Shown here: positions 40,393-47,197 of the stretch, piece by piece | Layout of the letters: every line of letters begins with the position of its first letter | How positions within the stretch are numbered: the first letter of the stretch is position 1 | Source of the DNA: a virus | Virus record (IMG/VR): IMGVR_UViG_3300046007_002820 | Location: 1 to 64,000 of that record | Direction: 5' to 3' (one strand) | DNA: 64,000 bases | Position numbers and translations under genes: made by a program | The notes under the pieces: generated by a model | The model's database searches: none | What the model was told of the DNA's origin: nothing | What the model saw: only the letters and a program-made list of their open reading frames with translations

Positions 40393-40835
40393 TAGTTTTT
40401 ACCGAGTTCTTTCTCGCTCAGGACTACGAACTGCCAATTCCGTTCTGCGCAGAATGCTCTCGCAGCATTCCATTTGGCATCGTTGATTACACGAGTCGCA
40501 GCCTCGTTCAGGAATCTTCTAGACCCTCTTCCATCTTTCGGTGGTCGAGGGTCTTTTAGTTCCGAGGTATGTTTGATCTCCACCATGATCGTCGATAGAG
40601 TCTGATCAGCATTCCTTTTGCGTATCACGAAATCTGGAAAGTATCGATGAACACGTCCGGTGGTTGGTTTGATATACGGAATCGTAATTTCTTCTGAGGC
40701 CCACTGGACAATGTCCGGATGCGTATCAAAATACTGCATGTATCGCAATTCGATCCGGGACCTGTAGACGATGTTAGCAGATTCACCGAGATATTTCTCT
40801 GGGTTCTTTGGTTTGAACTTTCCACGCCAAGCCAT
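40389..40835 (-). CDS. gp4: Head completion nuclease gp4
   Basis: 148 residues (T4 gp4: 150). AWRGKFKPKNPEKYLGESAN, YRSRIELRYMQYFDTHP, WASEEITIPY and HRYFPDFV match T4 gp4 almost motif for motif; VEIKH completes the TnsA-like nuclease core with an E...D...EIK arrangement. In T4 it finishes the head before tail joining. It is a late gene placed alone on the minus strand amid plus-strand early genes. Confidence 0.9.
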   Translation of the reverse strand: MAWRGKFKPKNPEKYLGESANIVYRSRIELRYMQYFDTHPDIVQWASEEITIPYIKPTTGRVHRYFPDFVIRKRNADQTLSTIMVEIKHTSELKDPRPPKDGRGSRRFLNEAATRVINDAKWNAARAFCAERNWQFVVLSEKELGKNY

Positions 40836-40844
40836 ACTTTTTCC

Positions 40845-40891
40845 TTTTCATTCATATAAATTTAGGGTATATTGAACTCATAGGAATTTGT
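40845..40891 (+). promoter_or_regulatory. Early promoter, conserved family, overlapping a possible minus-strand late box
   Basis: Plus strand: TTTTCA (40845-40850), 17-nt spacer, TATATT (40868-40873), then GAACTCATAGGAATT. Within the spacer the minus strand reads CTAAATT (40866-40860), one base from the late box, about 25 bp before the gp4 start. One 30-bp region may serve opposite genes at different times. Confidence 0.75.
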
Positions 40892-40905
40892 TGGAGGTAA
40901 GTCTC

Positions 40906-41112
40906 ATGCAGAATGCGCTGCATTTCGTTGGATTCAAGGATGATAGGATCCACAACGCGATCAAGACGTTTGGTCAGCCGGATTTCTATCATCGGATTTG
41001 GGATGGTCGTGCGAAGTCCATGATCATCGATGGTGACGTCGCGGTCTTTGCGGATGGAGACGAGAATGATACTCCGCAAATGTTTTCGTTCGACGACTCG
41101 CAAATGTGGTAA
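40906..41112 (+). CDS. Small acidic early protein
   Basis: 68 residues from ATG 40906, after GGAGG. LHFVGFKDDRIHNAIKTFGQ followed by P.FYHRIWDGRA is a small alpha/beta pattern shared by phage proteins; ends in an acidic stretch. Function unknown. Confidence 0.55.
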   Translation: MQNALHFVGFKDDRIHNAIKTFGQPDFYHRIWDGRAKSMIIDGDVAVFADGDENDTPQMFSFDDSQMW

Positions 41113-41130
41113 CAAGAAGGAACTGTAACA

Positions 41131-41688
41131 ATGCCATATGAACTATATCCGAATTTCTTACCGCGCGACGTAGTTACTAGTACGTTCGCGCGGCTTGCCG
41201 ATGATCTGGATTGGGAGCGTCGTGATACTGCTCCGCGATATGAATATTGGGTCGCTTCGAAAGATTACACATATGGTCGAGGTATTGGCGCGCGGACGTA
41301 TTCTCCCAGGCCAACTCATGAAGATATTGAACATATCAATGATTTGGTTTCGGAGTTTCTGGAATTTCCAATTCCATACAATGCGTGTTTCCTGAACATG
41401 TATGAAAATTCCCGAGACTCGTTAGGTTGGCACGCCGATGATGATCCGGGTATTGATCACAGGTTTGGGATTGCAATCGTGACTCTGTATGAATATGCAG
41501 GGAAAGATCGTAATATCTCTTTCAAGAATATTGCAACAGGAGAAACCGAAACGATCGCTGCGGCTTATGGTTCGCTGATTTATATGCCACCCGGAATGCA
41601 GTCGACTCATTTGCATCGTATTCCGAAGGCTGGGTTCGAATGCCCTCGGCGAATTTCATTGACTTACCGTATGTTGAAGGAGGATTGA
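41131..41688 (+). CDS. alkB: AlkB-like 2-oxoglutarate/Fe(II) dioxygenase
   Basis: 185 residues. The iron triad is GWHADDDPG (HxD near residue 96) and STHLHRIPK (distal His), with RRISLTYRML giving the 2-oxoglutarate-binding Arg pair. NACFLNMYENSRDSLGWH is the AlkB nucleotide-recognition approach. It would reverse alkyl lesions in DNA or RNA, or hydroxylate a modified base. Some RNA viruses and phages carry AlkB homologues. Early promoter context fits genome protection. Confidence 0.85.
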   Translation: MPYELYPNFLPRDVVTSTFARLADDLDWERRDTAPRYEYWVASKDYTYGRGIGARTYSPRPTHEDIEHINDLVSEFLEFPIPYNACFLNMYENSRDSLGWHADDDPGIDHRFGIAIVTLYEYAGKDRNISFKNIATGETETIAAAYGSLIYMPPGMQSTHLHRIPKAGFECPRRISLTYRMLKED

Positions 41689-41696
41689 AAAAAAAG

Positions 41697-41963
41697 ATGA
41701 AAGTGTATATTGTATTTGAGGAAGAGTCTGATCACGATTTTCATTGTTACGATGCAATCTATGTCGCATTGTCACAAGAAGATGCCGAAGGTTTTGTAAA
41801 ATCTACGTTCGATGTGAAACTATACGATCCGGAATACGATGATATTTGGGTTGAGACCGATCGTTCGTTCAAGAAACGCCAGAAAGAGCAATTAATCGCC
41901 TCGCAGCGAACCTACAAAATTGAAGAATATGAAGTCGGTGTAAGAAAGGATTACGACGAATGA
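41697..41963 (+). CDS. Acidic early protein, unknown
   Basis: 88 residues from ATG 41697, after AAGGAGGA; longer frames run into the AlkB gene. KVYIVFEEESDHDFHCYDAI suggests a beta-alpha start and the rest is charged. No family recognised. Overlaps the next ATG by 4 bp. Confidence 0.5.
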   Translation: MKVYIVFEEESDHDFHCYDAIYVALSQEDAEGFVKSTFDVKLYDPEYDDIWVETDRSFKKRQKEQLIASQRTYKIEEYEVGVRKDYDE

Positions 41964-42136
41964 TTTACTACGAATTAGCAGGCCAAACTCGAGAAGAAGT
42001 CGAAGAGAAATTCCAAGAACTTTGTCGGTCATATCATCCGGCTGGATACGGAACGTCGTATTCAATGAGACCGTGTTTTGACGATAAGCTATGTGTATGG
42101 AAAGCTAGAGTCTATCGCTACGCTTCTTGCGACTAG
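41960..42136 (+). CDS. Small early protein, unknown
   Basis: 58 residues. Begins MIYYELAGQTREEVEEKFQE, a compact strand-helix unit; ends with aromatic, Cys-containing strands. Tail-to-tail 4-bp overlap with the gp54-like gene. Confidence 0.5.
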   Translation: MIYYELAGQTREEVEEKFQELCRSYHPAGYGTSYSMRPCFDDKLCVWKARVYRYASCD

Positions 42137-42921
42137 AGCAGGCCTTTGAATTTTGACTTGAGCAGTGATCCGGTATTTTTCACACTGGACACTGTTCGGT
42201 TGACTTGCGCGCCGACGTTCTGAACACGTCCTATGACGTCCTGAACTTCATTCATGCGACCGATCACTCCATTAACTCCGCGTGCTACCGTAGTCGTGAA
42301 TCCTGATAGACCAGAACCAGGAAGAAGAGTTCCGAGTTTGAGGTTTGTAGAACCAGAGCGTTGACCAACGTTGGATCTTCTCCAAGTCCGGTATTTCCAG
42401 ATGACTTCAAATTCCATGACCTCATCACGCGAATTCCAACGCAGGCCGACTGGTTGAATATTCACTGGAAACGCATCGACGTATGTGTATTCCAGAATGC
42501 GATTACCTTCTGTATCAAATTGTGTGACTAATACCTGTGATACAAAATAGTCGCGGTATCTGATACGAAATTTCTCTGGATCATCATCAAGCCAGTTGAC
42601 GGTATTCCACGACCAGTCTTGAAAGAATCGAACAATGGAAGAATTCTGATCTGCATAGAAAGAAGTCTGTAGATCGAAGAACGATGCGCCAGTCGGAAAA
42701 TACTCAAGCAGACCAGAGCCAAAAACTCGATTGTCGATGGAGTCGATATTCACGCCAGGAAGCGAAGCCTGATTACAGAAGAAGCGTACGCTCTTACCAT
42801 CGTGCTCGGTCCCATTACTCCATTCTGGCATTCCTGGAATAGAAAGCTCGAATTGCGATGGCCTCATGAATCCGTTCACGCCAGCGATCTCTGCTACGAA
42901 TGTCGAAATGTCGTGGCTCAT
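42133..42921 (-). CDS. gp54: Baseplate tail-tube initiator, gp54-like
   Basis: 262 residues. MRPSQFELSIPGMP, then VRFFCNQASLPG and a LQTSFYADQNSSIVRFFQDW core fit the tail-tube-like fold shared by T4 gp19, gp48 and gp54; a C-terminal Val/Gly helix-like tail extends it. Placing it as gp54 rests on that fold and on a separate gp48-like gene at 45704. Coupled by 4 bp to the gene upstream on the same strand. Confidence 0.7.
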   Translation of the reverse strand: MSHDISTFVAEIAGVNGFMRPSQFELSIPGMPEWSNGTEHDGKSVRFFCNQASLPGVNIDSIDNRVFGSGLLEYFPTGASFFDLQTSFYADQNSSIVRFFQDWSWNTVNWLDDDPEKFRIRYRDYFVSQVLVTQFDTEGNRILEYTYVDAFPVNIQPVGLRWNSRDEVMEFEVIWKYRTWRRSNVGQRSGSTNLKLGTLLPGSGLSGFTTTVARGVNGVIGRMNEVQDVIGRVQNVGAQVNRTVSSVKNTGSLLKSKFKGLL

Positions 42922-43550
42922 TTAGAAGCTCCAATCTTGCGTAGACTGTCTGCCCATACCGTAGATTTGCTGGCTTTCTCGAAGTTTTCAGAATTTAGTA
43001 GAACAGCATACTGCCACTCTTCCGGAGGAACTGGTCTGAACAATGATCTAACATGGGCAGATAAGTATCTTTTCACACATGGTTGAAATTCCGGCATGTT
43101 CTTGATTGCGTTTAACATGGAAGCAGTAAAACGATATTTCTTTTCGTCAGTCATTCCGCGTTTATTCATGATTCCAATGATACGATCCATCAGCGCAGCG
43201 CGCATATATGGCGGGAGGTAGTGCAAATTCAGACCATAGAAACCATCCTCCGTATAATTGAACGGAATGATCAGCGGGAATGTATCGTAGTAGGGTAGCG
43301 TCTTTTTGTGCTTCGGATCATACAGGAAGAAATACATGGAATTGAGACGAAGCTTGTTCGTCGGACCATCGCTGTCTTTGATCGCAATCTTGGAAGTCCG
43401 AGCAGTCTTTAGAGCTAGTCCACCATGTGCAAGTTTCACGACTTGATCTCGCAACCATTCGGTGGACTTGTCGCGTTCCTTTCGCAGTTTCACAACATTG
43501 CGAGCGTTATCGCGCATCTGTTGAGTATGTGGTCCGTATTTCCTAGGCAT
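42918..43550 (-). CDS. Conserved T4-like late protein, unknown role
   Basis: 210 residues, basic N-terminus. MYFFLYDPKHKKTLPYYDTF, PLIIPF and GFYGLNLHYLPPYMRAALMD follow a pattern conserved in many T4-like phages (FPLIIP...GFxGLNLHYLPP). It is co-transcribed with the gp54-like gene from a late promoter, so a baseplate or assembly function is likely. Confidence 0.65.
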   Translation of the reverse strand: MPRKYGPHTQQMRDNARNVVKLRKERDKSTEWLRDQVVKLAHGGLALKTARTSKIAIKDSDGPTNKLRLNSMYFFLYDPKHKKTLPYYDTFPLIIPFNYTEDGFYGLNLHYLPPYMRAALMDRIIGIMNKRGMTDEKKYRFTASMLNAIKNMPEFQPCVKRYLSAHVRSLFRPVPPEEWQYAVLLNSENFEKASKSTVWADSLRKIGASK

Positions 43551-43571
43551 TCATTTCCTTGGGTTTCCTCA

Positions 43572-43578
43572 TATTTAG
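43572..43578 (-). promoter_or_regulatory. Late promoter CTAAATA
   Basis: CTAAATATGAGG on the minus strand, 22 bp upstream of the ATG at 43550. It lies back to back with the plus-strand early promoter at 43581, only 2 bp away. Confidence 0.75.
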
Positions 43579-43580
43579 AC

Positions 43581-43627
43581 TTTACAAGCGAAAGATTTTG
43601 AGGCATATTGAACTCATAGGAATTAGC
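43581..43627 (+). promoter_or_regulatory. Early promoter, conserved family
   Basis: TTTACA (43581-43586), 17-nt spacer, CATATT (43604-43609), followed by GAACTCATAGGAATTAGC and GGAGG. Confidence 0.85.
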
Positions 43628-43643
43628 TGCGGAGGTCATTCAA

Positions 43644-44072
43644 ATGAACGCTACGGAAATTCTTCTCGAAGCCAAGGCTGCGGCGATAGAAGCGGTCCGA
43701 AAGGATATGGTTCGTTTTGATGGAGAAGAGCCTCCGCATATGGAATGCGGCTTTGCTTGGGTCAATCTCTACTACAATCGCAATAAGGCTCCTGCGGCCA
43801 ACGTCGAGTTCATCAAAGCTCTCAAGAAAGAAGCGAAAGCCGCAGGAATTTCTTACGACAGCGCGGGAAATCGAGTCATCTCCAACACCGTCGACCAAGA
43901 TTTGATTCAGGCTTTTGGTCGGCCGGATTATCGCCCCTCGACTTGGCAGTGGTGGAATCCTGGTGAATGTCACTGGCAATATATGCATACCAAGATCGTC
44001 GGCGCTCAGGCTTTCGCCGATGTTCTGAAGTCTCACGGAATTCAGGCGCGCGTTGATTATCGGTACGACTAA
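43644..44072 (+). CDS. Early protein, unknown (conserved pattern)
   Basis: 142 residues. An N-terminal helix is followed by PHMECGFAWVNLYYNRNKAP and a late WQWWNPGECHWQYMHTKIVG segment. The Trp/His-rich pattern recurs in phage proteins of unknown role. Good promoter and ribosome site; probably abundant. Confidence 0.6.
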   Translation: MNATEILLEAKAAAIEAVRKDMVRFDGEEPPHMECGFAWVNLYYNRNKAPAANVEFIKALKKEAKAAGISYDSAGNRVISNTVDQDLIQAFGRPDYRPSTWQWWNPGECHWQYMHTKIVGAQAFADVLKSHGIQARVDYRYD

Positions 44073-44088
44073 GAAGGAGAAAAAGTAA

Positions 44089-44310
44089 ATGCCCTATACA
44101 TTGCGCAAGAGATCTATGGTTTCAAATAAATTTCATTCTATGACCTTCGAGAATATTTCCGAAGAAGAATTTCAGAAATGTTTCAAGTTGTGGATGAACG
44201 ATACTCTAATGCAAGATGCCTTTCCGATGCTTTCCGAAGACGAGCGAGAGTTCATCATGACGGGTATTACTCCCGAAGAATGGAATCAGATGTGTCCCGA
44301 CGACGATTGA
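44089..44310 (+). CDS. Small conserved-type phage protein
   Basis: 73 residues, AAGGAG upstream. NISEEEFQKCFKLWM and LSEDEREFIMTGITPEEWNQ suggest a small helical domain, seen in other phages as a short early protein. The next gene is late, so this closes the early run. Confidence 0.55.
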   Translation: MPYTLRKRSMVSNKFHSMTFENISEEEFQKCFKLWMNDTLMQDAFPMLSEDEREFIMTGITPEEWNQMCPDDD

Positions 44311-44311
44311 T

Positions 44312-44342
44312 CTAAATATTCCTGAGTCCATTTCAGGAATAT
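44312..44342 (+). promoter_or_regulatory. Late promoter CTAAATA inside a perfect RBS-covering hairpin
   Basis: CTAAATA (44312-44318) overlaps the 5' arm ATATTCCTGA (44316-44325), which pairs perfectly over 10 bp with TCAGGAATAT (44333-44342). The 3' arm carries AGGA, the ribosome site for TTG 44347. A late transcript starting near 44324 would lose the 5' arm; early read-through RNA would keep it. This is the strongest case in the window. Confidence 0.8.
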
Positions 44343-44346
44343 ATGT

Positions 44347-45675
44347 TTGACTGTTTCCATCGGCGGTAAGCTGAAATCACTAGAGATATCGCTTACGAAA
44401 TACAGCGGCGAGAAAACCATAGATCTTCGGCCATTTATGGTCGATGTTACTATCTATGAAAACATTTTCAATTCGTCTCTTCATGGTGTAATGACCATTG
44501 TAGATGCAGTCGGATTCCTCTCGGGATATGGATTTCCAATCCTTGGCGAGGAACTGTTGACATTTCGGTATGCAATTACCGATGACGCAGTTCCAGAAAA
44601 GATCTTGACATTCTTGGTCTATAAGATCGACAGCGTCGTCAATGCCGAGAATATGAAACATAAGCGGTATCTTCTACGGTTTTGTTCTATCGAAGATCTT
44701 GCAAATTCCACAATTCTGATTCAAAAAGCGTACGATGCTCCGTGTTCGGAAATTGTCAAGAACATCATGGGAGAGTATCTGGCAACTTCTAAGAGTGTGC
44801 AGACGCTTCCAACCAAAGGCGCGCAGAAACTCATCATTCCACAGCTGCGCCCGTTCGACGCGATCGAATTCCTTCGTAGAAGATCCATCTCCGAAAAGAA
44901 ATTCAAAGCTGCCTCCTACGTTTTCTACGAGAACACCGAAGGCTTCATGTTTACAGATATCGAGCAGCTCATAGAACGAGGCTCTAAGAAGGCTGATGAA
45001 GAACCCGACGTATATACCTACTATGTGACCGATGGCTCTCTGCAACGTTCTAATGAGTCTAACACTAGCGAAAACTACAGCGATCCACGATATTACAACA
45101 TTGCGGAATTCAAGACTCTCTTTTCTTTCTCGCAGAATCATCGAACTGATACAATTGAAAGAATCAAGAAGGGTGTATTCCAATCTGTCGTGACGACGTT
45201 CGATCCGGTCAATGTCGAATACAAAGAAAAGACTTTCAAATACAATCCATTCAGATATACGACTCTTTCGCCACAAATCCAACATTCGGCAGAGTTCCAA
45301 TTCGATTTTGCTGGCGCGGATAGCAAAACATCTATGCATCGTAACTTCTATATCATGCAAGACTCGACCGTTCCTGATACACATCTAGATGATATCATTC
45401 CTAATACTGCATCGTATATGACGAATCTAGCTCAGAACATGTTCTCAGCATCTATCATTGGTGATCCAAGAATTCTAGCTGGCGATGTAATTAACATTCC
45501 ATTCATTCCAGCATTTAGAAATCCAGACCAGCTGGGATTAGATGATAAACTGCTTTCGGGTAAATTCTTAGTCGCTGGTATTCGCCACAAGTTCGGTCAA
45601 GAATCTTACGTCTGTGATGTCGAGCTTTTCAAGAATGGTTTCGCGGAAAAGGTAGACTTTCCGTTAGAGCTCTAA
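44347..45675 (+). CDS. gp27: Baseplate hub protein, gp27-like
   Basis: 442 residues (T4 gp27: 391). It begins at TTG 44347, eight bases after AGGA; no in-frame ATG precedes the conserved start. A TVYENIFNSSLHG-like opening (IDLRPFMVDVTIYENIFNSS), SIEDLANSTILIQKAYD and LIIPQLRPFDAIEFLRRRS fit the hub proteins of T4-like marine phages, which form the trimer under the tail tube that holds the spike. Neighbours gp48-like, gp53 and gp5 support this. Confidence 0.75.
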   Translation: MTVSIGGKLKSLEISLTKYSGEKTIDLRPFMVDVTIYENIFNSSLHGVMTIVDAVGFLSGYGFPILGEELLTFRYAITDDAVPEKILTFLVYKIDSVVNAENMKHKRYLLRFCSIEDLANSTILIQKAYDAPCSEIVKNIMGEYLATSKSVQTLPTKGAQKLIIPQLRPFDAIEFLRRRSISEKKFKAASYVFYENTEGFMFTDIEQLIERGSKKADEEPDVYTYYVTDGSLQRSNESNTSENYSDPRYYNIAEFKTLFSFSQNHRTDTIERIKKGVFQSVVTTFDPVNVEYKEKTFKYNPFRYTTLSPQIQHSAEFQFDFAGADSKTSMHRNFYIMQDSTVPDTHLDDIIPNTASYMTNLAQNMFSASIIGDPRILAGDVINIPFIPAFRNPDQLGLDDKLLSGKFLVAGIRHKFGQESYVCDVELFKNGFAEKVDFPLEL

Positions 45676-45702
45676 ATATGTTCAGCATTGTATAGGAACA
45701 TA
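45672..45702 (+). promoter_or_regulatory. Late promoter CTAAATA with RBS-covering inverted repeat
   Basis: CTAAATA (45672-45678) begins over the stop of the hub gene. TATGTTC (45677-45683) pairs with GAACATA (45696-45702); the ribosome site AGGA (45694-45697) is at the edge of the 3' arm, before ATG 45704. Confidence 0.7.
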
Positions 45703-45703
45703 A

Positions 45704-46591
45704 ATGGCTCTTCCAGACCCTCGACAGTTTATCGGCCGGACCGAACTGAAAGGCGCGAAAGCTCAGTCCTTTCCACCAACGATCGACAACGAGATTCAGA
45801 ATTTCTTCGAATTGAAATTCGTCAACTACGATAGAAACGCATCACTCGCAAAAGCCAATGAATCTCCGAACTCTCATACGATCTTCCTTCCGGTTCCGGT
45901 GAATCTTGAAGATACGACGCGTCTAGATTACGGTGAATATCAATCGTTCGGCGGGATCGATAATCTCCTACAACAGGGAACTTCATCCGATATGGCGGCG
46001 ATGGGTGTTGAATCGGCTAAAGGATTCATGCAAGCTATGGCTCTGGCTGGTGCGAAATACGCTCCAGAATTACTATCTTCGGTCATCAAAGATAGAGCAA
46101 GATTAGATGTTTCTGGATTGGCTGGTCGAGCTTCTGCTGTGATCGGAACTTCTGTTGGAGCACTTGCCAACCCAGCTCTGGCTGTCGAGTTTCGAGGAAT
46201 TCAACGCAAAACTTATAATTTCAGCTGGCGTTTCACGCCTCGATCGAAAGCCGAATCCGAAACACTCGCGGCGATCATAGATGCGATTCGATGGAATACA
46301 CTTCCAGAGAAAGTCGCCGGAGACTGGATTCTGACCTACCCGAATATTGCATTCATGCATCTTCACGGTAATCTAGAATATGGTTCTGAAAATGCGAAAC
46401 GACGACTCATTCAGTTTGCGCCACAAGGTGCTGTTTGCGAAGCGATGAATGTTTCCTATAACAATAGTAGCGGTCAACAGAGTTTCTATGAAATTACCGG
46501 CGAACCGATTGAGGTGATTCTAAATTTGGTGTTTGCTGATCGCGGGATCATCTCGAGAAACGAGATTCCGACTGAGAAGTGGAAATCATGA
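45704..46591 (+). CDS. gp48: Baseplate tail-tube cap, gp48-like
   Basis: 295 residues. The C-terminal half NPALAVEFRGIQRKTYNFSW followed by RF.PRSKAESE and an I..IRWNTLPE helix is the tail-tube-like core of gp48; the N-terminal half has an Ala/Gly-rich helical insert. In T4, gp48 caps the hub and gp54 starts the tube. Its stop overlaps gp53 by 4 bp. Confidence 0.75.
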   Translation: MALPDPRQFIGRTELKGAKAQSFPPTIDNEIQNFFELKFVNYDRNASLAKANESPNSHTIFLPVPVNLEDTTRLDYGEYQSFGGIDNLLQQGTSSDMAAMGVESAKGFMQAMALAGAKYAPELLSSVIKDRARLDVSGLAGRASAVIGTSVGALANPALAVEFRGIQRKTYNFSWRFTPRSKAESETLAAIIDAIRWNTLPEKVAGDWILTYPNIAFMHLHGNLEYGSENAKRRLIQFAPQGAVCEAMNVSYNNSSGQQSFYEITGEPIEVILNLVFADRGIISRNEIPTEKWKS

Positions 46592-47193
46592 GATACTTCG
46601 GCACGTTTCCAGTCATAGACTATAACGATCAGCGCGTAGTCAATCTTATCGCGCGCGTGAAAGTCCTAGAGAGCGCAAAGAATGACAGAAGCGTATATCA
46701 TCCGTTTGTTATTCTAGACGGCGAGACGCCTCAGAAAATAGCCTACGATTATTACGGTTCAACCGAATACATTTGGATCATCTTTCTGATGAATAACATC
46801 ATTGATCCGTATTATGAATGGCCTTTATCAACGATTGAGTTTGAAGAATACATCAAGAAGAAATATGGATCATTAGCTGCTGCTCAGAGTGAAATTCTAT
46901 ATTACAAGAAAAAGTCCGACAAATTCTATCTGGATATTTTCGATCCACAAAACTACGTTGCGGAAGCTTCATTTTCAGGGGACGCATCTCGATATACATT
47001 AGTCGAAATCAACAAAGAACTGAAGAAATCAAAAGAGTCTTACGATAGAAATCCAGATGTTTCATATCTTCCAGTTTACGCATACGATGAAGAGCAAATA
47101 CTAAACAATAATAGAAGACACATCAAACTGTTGGATCAGTCTTTCAAGAAAGAAATAGATAGAGAGCTCAAAGCTCTATTGAATGGAAAATAG
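46588..47193 (+). CDS. gp53: Baseplate wedge protein gp53
   Basis: 201 residues from ATG 46588 (ATGA overlap); a GTG at 46579 would add three residues. MRYFGTFPVIDYNDQRVVNL, YHPFVILDGETPQKIAYDYY, then GSTEYIWIIFLMNNIIDPYY-type LysM-like core match gp53, which links wedges around the hub. T4 gp53 is 196 residues. Confidence 0.85.
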   Translation: MRYFGTFPVIDYNDQRVVNLIARVKVLESAKNDRSVYHPFVILDGETPQKIAYDYYGSTEYIWIIFLMNNIIDPYYEWPLSTIEFEEYIKKKYGSLAAAQSEILYYKKKSDKFYLDIFDPQNYVAEASFSGDASRYTLVEINKELKKSKESYDRNPDVSYLPVYAYDEEQILNNNRRHIKLLDQSFKKEIDRELKALLNGK

Positions 47194-47197
47194 ATAA

